A stretch of 64,000 nt of DNA. Source: Mariniflexile maritimum (lineage in GTDB: Bacteria; Bacteroidota; Bacteroidia; Flavobacteriales; Flavobacteriaceae). How positions within the stretch are numbered: the first letter of the stretch is position 1; the number at the start of each line of letters is the position of its first letter. The notes beneath the pieces are model-generated. The model was not told the DNA's origin. It ran no database searches and saw only the letters and a list, made by a program, of their open reading frames with translations. Shown here one piece after another: positions 45,490-53,983 of the stretch. A program made the position numbers and the translations under genes. The DNA lies in the NCBI RefSeq assembly GCF_009746565.1, contig NZ_WRPN01000001.1, positions 1-64,000 on the forward strand, given 5' to 3'.

Positions 45490-47115
45490 TTGAAACTACA
45501 AGGCAACATAGTCGATATACCCAACAAACGCATTTTTAAGGGCGAAGTAACCTTTGAAAACGGCAAAATAGCAAACATCATTGAAAAACAACATGCCATT
45601 GAAGCTTACATTCTTCCCGGTTTTGTTGATGCGCATATCCATATTGAGAGCTCTATGCTGGTGCCCAGTGAATTTGCGCGTTTGGCAGTAAGGCATGGTA
45701 CGGTGGCAACGGTTTCCGACCCGCACGAAATTGCCAATGTGCTGGGTGTAAAAGGCGTGGAATTTATGATTGAAAACGGCAAAAAAGTACCGTTTAAATT
45801 CAATTTTGGAGCCCCTTCCTGTGTGCCTGCCACTACGTTTGAGTCGGCCGGAGCTGTTTTGGATTCCGAAGCTATAAAATTACTTCTTCAAAACCCGAAT
45901 ATTAGCTATTTAACGGAAATGATGAATTACCCGGGCGTGCTTTTTAACGATGCCGAGGTGCTAAAAAAAATAGCGTGGGCAAAACACTACAATAAGCCGG
46001 TTGATGGGCATGCGCCAGGGTTACGGGGCGATGCCATCTCAAAATACATCAAGGCAGGTATCACAACCGACCATGAATGTTTTACTTATGATGAAGCCCT
46101 GGAGAAGTTGCAAAAAGGCATGAAAATCCTGATTAGGGAAGGAAGTGCCGCTAAAAATTTTGAGGCCTTAATCGATTTAGCGCCAGAACATTTTGAAAAC
46201 ATGATGCTTTGCAGCGACGATAAACACCCAGACGATTTACTGCTGCATCACATCAACAATCTGTGTGCACGCGCCATTTCCAAAGGTATCGACGTGTTTA
46301 AGGTGTTGCAAATGGCGTGCGTCAACCCCGTAAAACATTATAATTTGAATGTGGGATTGTTACAAATAGGCGATGCTGCCGATTGTATTGTGGTAGAAGA
46401 TTTAATACACTTCAAAACCCTTCAAACCTATATAAACGGGGCTTTGGTGTTCGATAACGGTAGGTCGTTAATCAAGCAGGTTCCTTTTAAAAATCTGAAT
46501 AATTTCAACTGCAATAAAAAAAATGTTGCCGATTTTAGAGTAGCATCTTCAGCAAAAAAAATAAGGGTTATTGAAGCCTTGGAAGGGCAGTTGGTGACCA
46601 ATGAATTGATTGAAGCGGCTTTTATTGAAGATGGCAATAGCATTTCAAACCCCGAAAAGGATATTTTAAAAATAACGGTCGTTAATCGCTATAAAAATCA
46701 AAAACCAGCCATGGCCTTTATTAAAAATTTTGGATTGAAGGAAGGTGCCATCGCATCGTCGGTTGCTCACGACTCGCACAATATTATTGCTGTGGGTGTT
46801 TCCGATGACGCTATCTGCAAAGCGGTTAATTTATTGATTGAAGCCAAAGGCGGTATTTGTGCGGTTTCCAATTCAAAAGAAAAAATATTGCCATTGCCAG
46901 TTGCAGGAATTATGAGCGATCAAGATGGTGAAACCGTTGGAAAACACTATGCTGCATTGGACCAGATGGCAAAACAATTGGGAAGCCACTTAAACGCACC
47001 TTACATGACCTTGTCGTTTATGGCATTGTTGGTTATTCCAGCATTAAAACTAAGCGATAAAGGCCTTTTTAACGGCAAAGATTTTAAATTTACGGCGTTG
47101 GCCGTTGATAATTAA
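45490..47115 (+). CDS. ade: Adenine deaminase
   Basis: Adenine deaminase converts adenine to hypoxanthine and ammonia, a purine salvage step in the cytoplasm. The 541-residue amidohydrolase has the metal-binding [20 protein letters not shown], then [33 protein letters not shown] (with conserved H) and [20 protein letters not shown] (with D), and the C-terminal adenine deaminase domain ([20 protein letters not shown]). The start is a TTG at 45490 and no ATG fits better. Together with purA and guaA it gives the window a purine flavour, but the genes are not clustered. Confidence 0.94.
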   Translation: MKLQGNIVDIPNKRIFKGEVTFENGKIANIIEKQHAIEAYILPGFVDAHIHIESSMLVPSEFARLAVRHGTVATVSDPHEIANVLGVKGVEFMIENGKKVPFKFNFGAPSCVPATTFESAGAVLDSEAIKLLLQNPNISYLTEMMNYPGVLFNDAEVLKKIAWAKHYNKPVDGHAPGLRGDAISKYIKAGITTDHECFTYDEALEKLQKGMKILIREGSAAKNFEALIDLAPEHFENMMLCSDDKHPDDLLLHHINNLCARAISKGIDVFKVLQMACVNPVKHYNLNVGLLQIGDAADCIVVEDLIHFKTLQTYINGALVFDNGRSLIKQVPFKNLNNFNCNKKNVADFRVASSAKKIRVIEALEGQLVTNELIEAAFIEDGNSISNPEKDILKITVVNRYKNQKPAMAFIKNFGLKEGAIASSVAHDSHNIIAVGVSDDAICKAVNLLIEAKGGICAVSNSKEKILPLPVAGIMSDQDGETVGKHYAALDQMAKQLGSHLNAPYMTLSFMALLVIPALKLSDKGLFNGKDFKFTALAVDN

Positions 47116-47209
47116 TAATGAAAAATGAAGCATAAAAAATTGAAAGTGAAAAACGAAAAAATGAGTGCTAACCCAACTGAAAACCAAGACTGAAACTGTC
47201 CACTAAATA

Positions 47210-48169
47210 ATGCCCATTCTAGATTCTACTTACAAGCCTCCTTTCTTTTTTAAAAACGGTTTTGTTGCTACCGTGTATTCAGGTTTATTCCGTAAGGTGG
47301 CGTTACAACAAGTGCGGGAGCGCATCACGTTAAGCGATGGCGATTTTCTGGATTTGGACTGGAGTTTTTCAAAAGAAAAAGCAACCGAACTCATCATTCT
47401 GCTTCATGGTTTAGAAGGTCATGCGCAACGTCCGTATGTTACTGCTGCAGCCAAATTGTTTAATGGGAATGGGGTTGATGCTGTTTGTGTTAATTTTAGA
47501 GGGTGTAGCGGTGAAGATAATTTATTGTACCGTAGTTACCACTCTGGAGCTACCGACGATTTGGAAGCGGTGGTAACCCATGCCATCTCTAACAAAAACT
47601 ATTCAAAAATTTACTTAAAAGGCATCAGTTTGGGCGGTAACCTAATTTTAAAATATTTGGGCGAGCGCAACAACCTTCCGCAAGAAATAAAGGCAGCCAT
47701 TGCCGTTTCCGTGCCTTGTTATTTGTACGGTTCTGCCAAAGAATTACATGCTTTCAAAAACACATTGTTCCACGACCGTTTCAAGCGGCATTTGGTAAAC
47801 AGGTTAAAAATTAAGCAAAAAAAGTTCACTAACGAATTGAGTGCTGAAGCCATTGCTTCCATAAAAACCTTGTACGATTTTGATAATGTTTACACCGCCA
47901 AAGCCCATGGGTTTAAAAACGCCGAGGCTTATTATGAAGCCTGCAGTAGCCTACAATTTCTTCCAAATATAAAAACGCCCACCCTCATAATCAATGCGCT
48001 TAACGATTCGTTTTTATCGCCCGAATGTTACCCCGTAAAAGAAGCCAAAAACAACCCAAATCTTTATTTGGAAATGCCCAAACATGGCGGCCACATGGGT
48101 TTTATCGCTAAGCATAACTGTTATTATAACGAAAAAAGGGCTTTAGAATTTATAAAGGAACACGCGTAG
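47210..48169 (+). CDS. YheT-family alpha/beta hydrolase
   Basis: A 319-residue alpha/beta hydrolase of the YheT/ABHD type. The oxyanion strand is LIILLHGLEGHAQRPYVTAA, the nucleophile is in LKGISLGGNLILKYLGERNN (Ser in GISLGG), and the final histidine is in KHGGHMGFIAK. It is probably cytoplasmic; relatives act on short-chain esters, but the physiological substrate is unknown. The 95 bases upstream hold only A-rich low-complexity DNA. It precedes the menaquinone genes but is separated from menB by about 100 bases with a promoter. Confidence 0.88.
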   Translation: MPILDSTYKPPFFFKNGFVATVYSGLFRKVALQQVRERITLSDGDFLDLDWSFSKEKATELIILLHGLEGHAQRPYVTAAAKLFNGNGVDAVCVNFRGCSGEDNLLYRSYHSGATDDLEAVVTHAISNKNYSKIYLKGISLGGNLILKYLGERNNLPQEIKAAIAVSVPCYLYGSAKELHAFKNTLFHDRFKRHLVNRLKIKQKKFTNELSAEAIASIKTLYDFDNVYTAKAHGFKNAEAYYEACSSLQFLPNIKTPTLIINALNDSFLSPECYPVKEAKNNPNLYLEMPKHGGHMGFIAKHNCYYNEKRALEFIKEHA

Positions 48170-48245
48170 CTAATTAATTTTATAAATTGTAACTAAACGG
48201 CACGTTATTTTTTAAAATGAAGAAGCTAATTAATGAAATAAGAAT

Positions 48246-48253
48246 TATTTTTG
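48246..48253 (+). promoter_or_regulatory. Promoter -7 box of menB
   Basis: TATTTTTG. A TTG inside this box opens a longer menB frame at 48251, but the box makes it untranscribed leader, so the ATG at 48269 is the start. Confidence 0.55.
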
Positions 48254-48268
48254 AACAAAATAAAGAAA

Positions 48269-49108
48269 ATGAAACCTATTGAATGGAAAACGGTTAAAGA
48301 ATATGAAGACATCACCTACAAAAAATGCCAAGGTGTTGCCCGAATTGCGTTTAACAGGCCAAATGTGCGCAATGCCTTTAGGCCAAAAACCACCAGCGAA
48401 CTTTACGACGCATTTTATGATGCCAATGAAGATATTAATATAGGCGTGGTATTACTATCTGCCGAGGGGCCTTCAACTAAAGATGGTATTTGGAGCTTTT
48501 GTTCTGGGGGCGACCAAAAAGCGCGCGGTCACCAAGGATATGTGGGTGAAGATGGTTACCACCGTTTAAACATTCTCGAAGTACAGCGTTTAATTCGGTT
48601 TATGCCCAAGGCAGTTATTGCCGTGGTGCCGGGGTGGGCGGTTGGCGGCGGCCACAGCTTGCACGTGGTGTGCGATTTAACCTTGGCAAGCAAAGAGCAT
48701 GCTATTTTTAAACAAACCGATGCCGATGTTACCAGTTTCGACGGTGGCTATGGGTCGGCTTATTTGGCTAAAATGGTGGGCCAAAAAAAGGCACGCGAAA
48801 TATTTTTCTTAGGAAGAAATTACTCGGCTCAAGAAGCTTTTGATATGGGGATGGTAAACGCCGTAATTCCACATGCCGAATTGGAGACAACCGCTTTTGA
48901 GTGGGCACAGGAAATTCTTGCGAAATCGCCAACCTCTATAAAAATGCTGAAATTTGCCATGAATTTAACCGATGACGGCATGGTGGGTCAACAAGTATTT
49001 GCAGGCGAAGCTACCCGTTTGGCTTATATGACCGATGAAGCTGTTGAAGGCAGAAACGCTTTTCTGGAAAAGCGCAAGCCGAATTTTGTAAAAAAATGGA
49101 TTCCGTAG
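48269..49108 (+). CDS. menB: 1,4-dihydroxy-2-naphthoyl-CoA synthase
   Basis: MenB closes the second ring of naphthoquinone by Dieckmann condensation of O-succinylbenzoyl-CoA, in menaquinone synthesis. The 279 residues belong to the crotonase fold: VARIAFNRPNVRNAFRPKTT, SFCSGGDQKARGHQGYV (oxyanion and substrate pocket), GWAVGGGHSLHVVCDLTLAS and DADVTSFDGGYGSAYLAKMV are distinctive for MenB. It starts the men cluster, with menA 86 bases downstream. menF, menD and menH are not in the window. Confidence 0.96.
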   Translation: MKPIEWKTVKEYEDITYKKCQGVARIAFNRPNVRNAFRPKTTSELYDAFYDANEDINIGVVLLSAEGPSTKDGIWSFCSGGDQKARGHQGYVGEDGYHRLNILEVQRLIRFMPKAVIAVVPGWAVGGGHSLHVVCDLTLASKEHAIFKQTDADVTSFDGGYGSAYLAKMVGQKKAREIFFLGRNYSAQEAFDMGMVNAVIPHAELETTAFEWAQEILAKSPTSIKMLKFAMNLTDDGMVGQQVFAGEATRLAYMTDEAVEGRNAFLEKRKPNFVKKWIP

Positions 49109-49194
49109 TATAAAAGGCATCATCAAAAGGTGGTCGTAACCACTAATTAAGCTATGTGAATGGCATATTTTCATTGAAAAAAAATGATCTACAA

Positions 49195-50097
49195 ATGAAA
49201 AAAGTTTCAATCTGGATTTCAACCATGCGTTTACGAACGCTGCCTTTGTCCATTTCTGGCATTATATTAGCATCGTGTTTTGCTGTTTATAATGGTTATT
49301 TTAATTGGTTGGTGTGCGTACTTGCCGTTTTAACAACGCTCAGTTTTCAAATCCTTTCAAATCTTGCCAACGATTATGGCGATGGTATAAAAGGCACCGA
49401 TAATAACCAGCGTATTGGGCCAGAACGCGCCATACAAACAGGTACCATTTCACCGGAGGAAATGTTTAATGCCATTAAAATAAACGTGCTCATTTCCATA
49501 GTACTGTCCTGTCTTTTAATATTTACCGCATTTGGCGTTAAAAATTTTTTGTTAACGGTTGTATTTTTTTTATTGGGTATCGCTTCCATTGTGGCGGCCA
49601 TTCGTTACACCGTGGGCAGTAGTGCCTATGGTTACAGGGGTTTGGGCGACTTTTATGTATTTGTGTTTTTTGGTTTGGTAAGTGTGGTAGGCTGCTATGT
49701 ACTGTATGCCAAAACACTAGACCATGTGGTGTTTTTACCGGCGTTGACCATTGGTTTATTAAGTACCGCGGTTTTGAACCTTAATAACATGCGCGATATA
49801 GTTTCGGATGAAAAGTCTGATAAAAAAACCTTAGTAGTGTCGTTAGGCATTTCAAAAGCAAAAAAATACCACATTGCCCTTATTGTTTTGGCCATGGTAT
49901 TTTCATTTTTATTCGGCATTTTGTACTATACGTCTATTTATAATTTAATTTTTGTTATTGCCTATATTCCGTTGGTAAGCCATATCAAAAGAGTGGTGCA
50001 TAACACCGATGCTAAATTACTCGATCCAGAATTAAAAAAGGTCGCTTTAACTACGGTACTTTTAGCAATACTAATGGGAATAGGGCATTTGTTGTGA
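49195..50097 (+). CDS. menA: 1,4-dihydroxy-2-naphthoate prenyltransferase
   Basis: MenA attaches the polyprenyl tail to dihydroxynaphthoate in the inner membrane, giving demethylmenaquinone. The 300 residues from the ATG at 49195 contain about eight membrane segments and the UbiA-type aspartate motif LANDYGDGIKGTDNNQR near residue 60. A second motif is LNNMRDIVSDEKSDKKTLVV (DxxxD). An alternative start at 49156 would add a non-conserved polar leader. It is followed 41 bases later by a metal-dependent hydrolase gene. Confidence 0.94.
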   Translation: MKKVSIWISTMRLRTLPLSISGIILASCFAVYNGYFNWLVCVLAVLTTLSFQILSNLANDYGDGIKGTDNNQRIGPERAIQTGTISPEEMFNAIKINVLISIVLSCLLIFTAFGVKNFLLTVVFFLLGIASIVAAIRYTVGSSAYGYRGLGDFYVFVFFGLVSVVGCYVLYAKTLDHVVFLPALTIGLLSTAVLNLNNMRDIVSDEKSDKKTLVVSLGISKAKKYHIALIVLAMVFSFLFGILYYTSIYNLIFVIAYIPLVSHIKRVVHNTDAKLLDPELKKVALTTVLLAILMGIGHLL

Positions 50098-50138
50098 AAT
50101 TTTTGTAATTTACCTTATTAATTTTTAATAGTTTTTAT

Positions 50139-50816
50139 ATGAAAATTACATACTACGGTCACGCAAGCTTGGGCATACAGGTTAATGATGTGCATATTTT
50201 GGTCGATCCTTTTATTTCGGCAAACCCCAAAGCTTCGCATATTAACATAGAAACCTTAAAAGCAGATTATATTTTGCTTACACATGCGCACCAAGACCAT
50301 ATTTTGGATGTGGAGGCCATTGCAAAACGCACCAATGCCATCATCATTTCTAATTTTGAAATTGTTTCGCATTTTGAAAATATGGGTATAGAAGGCCACC
50401 CCATGAACCATGGAGGTAGTTGGGATTTTGAGTTTGGTACCCTAAAATATGTGGTTGCCATTCACACCTCTTCGTTTCCCGACGGGAAATATGGCGGACA
50501 ACCAGGTGGTTTTGTGATTGAAGGCGAACATAAAAACATATACATTGCAGGTGATACGGCGCTGACTTTTGATATGAAATTGATTCCCATGCACACCAAA
50601 TTGGATTTGGCCATTCTACCTATTGGCGATAATTTTACCATGGGAACCGAAGATGCCATTATTGCCAGCGATTTTGTAAAATGCGATAAGGTGTTGGGTT
50701 ACCATTTCGATACGTTTGGCTATATAGAAATTGACCACGAAGAGGCAAAACGCAAGTTTTTTGAAAAAAACAAAGATTTAATGCTGCTTGAAATTGGCGA
50801 AAGTCTTGAATTGTAA
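50139..50816 (+). CDS. UPF0173-type metal-dependent hydrolase
   Basis: A 225-residue metallo-beta-lactamase fold protein (UPF0173/YtkL type). The metal site is LTHAHQDHILDVEAIA, with later ligands in AIHTSSFPDGKYGGQPGGFV and NIYIAGDTALTFDMKLI. No signal peptide. Inside the menaquinone cluster it ends where menC begins, so co-transcription and translation coupling are likely. A direct step in menaquinone synthesis has not been assigned to the family; a hydrolytic step such as DHNA-CoA thioester cleavage would be speculation. Confidence 0.9.
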   Translation: MKITYYGHASLGIQVNDVHILVDPFISANPKASHINIETLKADYILLTHAHQDHILDVEAIAKRTNAIIISNFEIVSHFENMGIEGHPMNHGGSWDFEFGTLKYVVAIHTSSFPDGKYGGQPGGFVIEGEHKNIYIAGDTALTFDMKLIPMHTKLDLAILPIGDNFTMGTEDAIIASDFVKCDKVLGYHFDTFGYIEIDHEEAKRKFFEKNKDLMLLEIGESLEL

Positions 50817-51854
50817 ATGATTAAAGCTTCCTATAAAAAATACATCTTAAACTTCAAAAATCCCAGTGGCACCTCGCGGGGTGTTTTAAGAACGAAGGAA
50901 ACCTGGTTTCTTATTTTAAGTTCCGAAGGAAAAAAAGGCATTGGCGAATGTGGTTTGTTTCGCGGTTTATCTGTTGACGACAGACCCGATTACGAAAACA
51001 AACTACACTGGGTTTGCGAAAATATAAATCTTGGTTTAGATGAATTGTTGCAACAAACAATAGAATTTCCAAGTATTCAAATTGGATTGGAAACGGCCTT
51101 TAAATCTTTGGAAAGTGACCATACATTTGAATTATTTCCTTCAAAATTTACAAAAAGTGAAGCTGCCATTGCCATTAACGGTTTAATTTGGATGGGAACG
51201 GAAGCCTTTATGAAACAACAAATCCATGATAAAATTGCAGCGGGTTTCAAATGCCTTAAAATGAAGATTGGCGCTATCGATTTTCAAACAGAATGTGGCC
51301 TGTTAAAATCCATCAGAAAGGAATTTACTTCAGCAAACATCGCATTGCGTGTTGATGCTAACGGTGCATTTTCGGCTTCCGAAGCCCTTGAAAAACTAAA
51401 GATACTTTCCGATTTCGATTTACATTCCATCGAACAGCCCATTAAGCAAGGCCAGATTCAGGAAATGGCAAAACTATGTGCCGAAACCCCGTTGCCCATT
51501 GCTCTGGACGAAGAATTAATAGGCATTTTTTCTTCAAAAAAAAAACAAGAACTCCTGCAAACCATTCAACCACAATACATTATTTTAAAACCAAGTTTAA
51601 TTGGCGGCTTTAAAGGAAGCGATTCCTGGATAGAAATTGCAGCGAAAAACAACATGGGTTGGTGGCTTACCAGTGCACTGGAAAGTAATATTGGATTAAA
51701 TGCCATTGCGCAATACACCTATATTAAAAACAGCAAAATGCCCCAAGGATTGGGCACGGGTAGTTTATTTACCAATAATTTTGATTGCCCATTACAAGTA
51801 AATAACGGTACTTTGCAGTACAACAAAAAAATGGGTTGGAACTTTAATTTATAA
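50817..51854 (+). CDS. menC: o-Succinylbenzoate synthase
   Basis: MenC dehydrates SHCHC to o-succinylbenzoate. The 345-residue enolase-superfamily enzyme shows the lysine pair in KCLKMKIGAI, metal ligands in LRVDANGAFSA (Asp), HSIEQPI (Glu) and ALDEELIG (Asp), and YIILKPSLIGGFKGSDSWIE with the second catalytic lysine. Enolase-family dipeptide epimerases look alike, but the position between menA and menE settles the role. It starts directly after the hydrolase stop and is 4 bases before the CPBP protease gene. Confidence 0.93.
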   Translation: MIKASYKKYILNFKNPSGTSRGVLRTKETWFLILSSEGKKGIGECGLFRGLSVDDRPDYENKLHWVCENINLGLDELLQQTIEFPSIQIGLETAFKSLESDHTFELFPSKFTKSEAAIAINGLIWMGTEAFMKQQIHDKIAAGFKCLKMKIGAIDFQTECGLLKSIRKEFTSANIALRVDANGAFSASEALEKLKILSDFDLHSIEQPIKQGQIQEMAKLCAETPLPIALDEELIGIFSSKKKQELLQTIQPQYIILKPSLIGGFKGSDSWIEIAAKNNMGWWLTSALESNIGLNAIAQYTYIKNSKMPQGLGTGSLFTNNFDCPLQVNNGTLQYNKKMGWNFNL

Positions 51855-51858
51855 AAAC

Positions 51859-52815
51859 ATGTACATAGCTCAAGCATTTAAAGGATTGCACGAATGGTGG
51901 CGTTATTTATTAGGATTATTAATTGTTGTTGTGGCAGTTACCATAGGGCAAATACCCTTAACCGTAGCTGTATTTATTAAAGCGTTTAGAAACGGCGATA
52001 GCATAATAGGCATGGAACAAACCGAAATGTTGTCGCTATTAGAACCCAATTTGAATCTGTTTTTAATGTTGTTATCGTTTGCGGTTGGCCTTTTGGGCTT
52101 GCTTTTGGCGGTAAAATATTTGCACAAGCAAACCATAACCAGTTTAACCACCTCCAGAAAAACGATAGATTGGAAACGTTTTTGGCTCATCTTTTTTGTT
52201 TGGGGCACCATTTCGAGTAGCATGGTTTTGGTCGATTATTTTACATCGCCGGCAAATTATGTACTTAATTTCAACCTCGTGCCTTTTTTAATTTTGTGCG
52301 TTATTGCCATTATTTTTGTGCCCTTGCAAACCAGTTTTGAGGAATATTTATTCAGGGGCTATTTAATGCAGGGCATTGGGGTTATTGTAAAAAACAAATG
52401 GGTACCGTTAATAATTACGTCGTTGGTTTTTGGGTTATTGCACATTGCCAATCCGGAGGTTGATAAACTAGGCCATGTTATTATGGTTTATTACATTGGT
52501 ACAGGCTTGTTTTTAGGTATTTTAACGCTTATGGATGAAGGTATGGAACTCGCTTTGGGCTTTCACGCTGCCAACAATTTGTTTACCGCACTTTTGGTAA
52601 CTGCCGATTGGACTGCGTTTCAAACCCATTCCGTTTTAAAAGACATGTCCGATCCAACAGAAATGGCCCTTGGCGAAATATTTTTCCCCGTATTTATTGT
52701 ATTTCCCATACTTTTGTTCATACTTTCAAAAGTGTATAAATGGACCAACTGGAAAGAAAAATTATTAGGAACGGTTGAAGAACCAGCAAACGAAAACCAT
52801 GAAATTGAAGCATAG
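51859..52815 (+). CDS. CPBP-family intramembrane glutamic protease
   Basis: A 318-residue membrane protein with about eight hydrophobic segments. The Abi/CPBP signature is complete: EEYLFRGYLMQGIG (EExxxR), a histidine in VFGLLHIANPEVD, and GFHAANNLFTALLVT. Relatives (CAAX protease-like) cleave within membranes or act in bacteriocin self-protection; here the substrate is unknown. It is embedded in the men cluster, 4 bases after menC and 4 before menE, so it is probably co-expressed with menaquinone synthesis. The last 15 residues are polar and acidic. Confidence 0.9.
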   Translation: MYIAQAFKGLHEWWRYLLGLLIVVVAVTIGQIPLTVAVFIKAFRNGDSIIGMEQTEMLSLLEPNLNLFLMLLSFAVGLLGLLLAVKYLHKQTITSLTTSRKTIDWKRFWLIFFVWGTISSSMVLVDYFTSPANYVLNFNLVPFLILCVIAIIFVPLQTSFEEYLFRGYLMQGIGVIVKNKWVPLIITSLVFGLLHIANPEVDKLGHVIMVYYIGTGLFLGILTLMDEGMELALGFHAANNLFTALLVTADWTAFQTHSVLKDMSDPTEMALGEIFFPVFIVFPILLFILSKVYKWTNWKEKLLGTVEEPANENHEIEA

Positions 52816-52819
52816 CACC

Positions 52820-53896
52820 ATGATACCGAATTACACCAATGTACATATTAAATTTAAGTTAGATAACGTAAGCTATAAGCACGAAGATTTAATGGAAGTT
52901 GCTTATAGTTATGTGAAGGAAGGTGATGCCTACCAACAGGAACTGGGTAATTTTTTGTTGGATTGGTTGGATGATAACGATTATGTTACGGCACAAACCT
53001 CGGGCTCTACGGGCAAACCCAAAAAAATTACAATAAAGAAGGAAGCCATGGTTCAATCGGCCATAGCAACTGGCGACTTTTTTAATTTAAGTCCGGGCGA
53101 TAAAGTACTGCATTGCCTGCCTTCCAACTTTATTGCCGGTAAAATGATGATTGTGAGGGCCATTGTGCTGGGGCTTGAATTGGATATGGTCGAGCCATCG
53201 GCATTACCCCTAATCGATTACGAAAAAGACTATGCGTTTTGTGCTTTTACGCCCATGCAGCTTAAAAATTTCGCTAAGTACCTAAAAAACATTAAAGTCG
53301 CCATTGTTGGCGGTGGTCAAGTGTCCGACGCCATTATTGAGATGATAAAAGACAAAAAGCCGGTAGTTTATGAAACTTATGGAATGACCGAAACGGTAAC
53401 ACATATTGCCGTAAAAAAATTAAATAATTTTAATGCAGGGGATACTTATACGCGTTCCCATTTTAAAACATTGCCCAATATTACGGTGTCTGCCGACGAT
53501 AGAAGTTGTTTGGTAATTGATGCGCCCTATCTATCGAGCGAAAAAATAGTAACCAACGATATTGTTACCATTCATTCTGAAACCAGTTTTGAATGGTTGG
53601 GTCGTTTTGATAATGTCATCAATTCGGGAGGGATTAAATTGTATCCAGAGCAAATCGAGAAAAACCTGAAAGGCATCCTAAACCAACGGTTTTTCATCGC
53701 TTCCTTGCCTGATGATGCCCTAGGTGAAAAAGTAATTCTGGTTATTGAAGGTGAAAATAATTTGGATACCAGCATTTTTGAAGGGTTGGCAAAATATGAA
53801 AAGCCCAAGGCTATTTTTGCGCTTCCTAAATTTATCGAAACCAAATCGGGCAAAATTCAGCGTAAAAAAACCGTTGAACTAATAAAAGGGATTTAA
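52820..53896 (+). CDS. menE: O-succinylbenzoate-CoA ligase (short form)
   Basis: MenE activates o-succinylbenzoate with ATP and CoA for MenB. From the ATG at 52820 the protein has 358 residues, far below the roughly 450-490 of Escherichia coli or Bacillus MenE; the N-terminal subdomain is reduced. The AMP-binding core remains: QTSGSTGKPKKITIKKEAMV (P-loop), ETYGMTETVTHIAVKK (A5-type), the C-terminal hinge WLGRFDNVINSGGIKLYPEQ and the lysine KTKSGKIQRKK-type end (IETKSGKIQRKKTVELI). Family members of this length are usual in Bacteroidota. It closes the men cluster. Confidence 0.88.
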   Translation: MIPNYTNVHIKFKLDNVSYKHEDLMEVAYSYVKEGDAYQQELGNFLLDWLDDNDYVTAQTSGSTGKPKKITIKKEAMVQSAIATGDFFNLSPGDKVLHCLPSNFIAGKMMIVRAIVLGLELDMVEPSALPLIDYEKDYAFCAFTPMQLKNFAKYLKNIKVAIVGGGQVSDAIIEMIKDKKPVVYETYGMTETVTHIAVKKLNNFNAGDTYTRSHFKTLPNITVSADDRSCLVIDAPYLSSEKIVTNDIVTIHSETSFEWLGRFDNVINSGGIKLYPEQIEKNLKGILNQRFFIASLPDDALGEKVILVIEGENNLDTSIFEGLAKYEKPKAIFALPKFIETKSGKIQRKKTVELIKGI

Positions 53897-53983
53897 CTCG
53901 CCCAAAAGGGCACTTCACTCATTAGCGTTTTTATTTTTTGGTGGTTGGGTTTAGTTTTATGCTAAACTTTAAAATCGCGAATT

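Noticed and set aside
47116-47209. Possible small gene or repeat in the A-rich stretch after ade
   Set aside because: The sequence is low-complexity (runs of AAAAATG) with no persistent frame, no stem and no repeat unit long enough to be meaningful.
48251-48268. TTG start for menB
   Set aside because: It lies inside the TATTTTTG promoter element; the ATG at 48269 is used.
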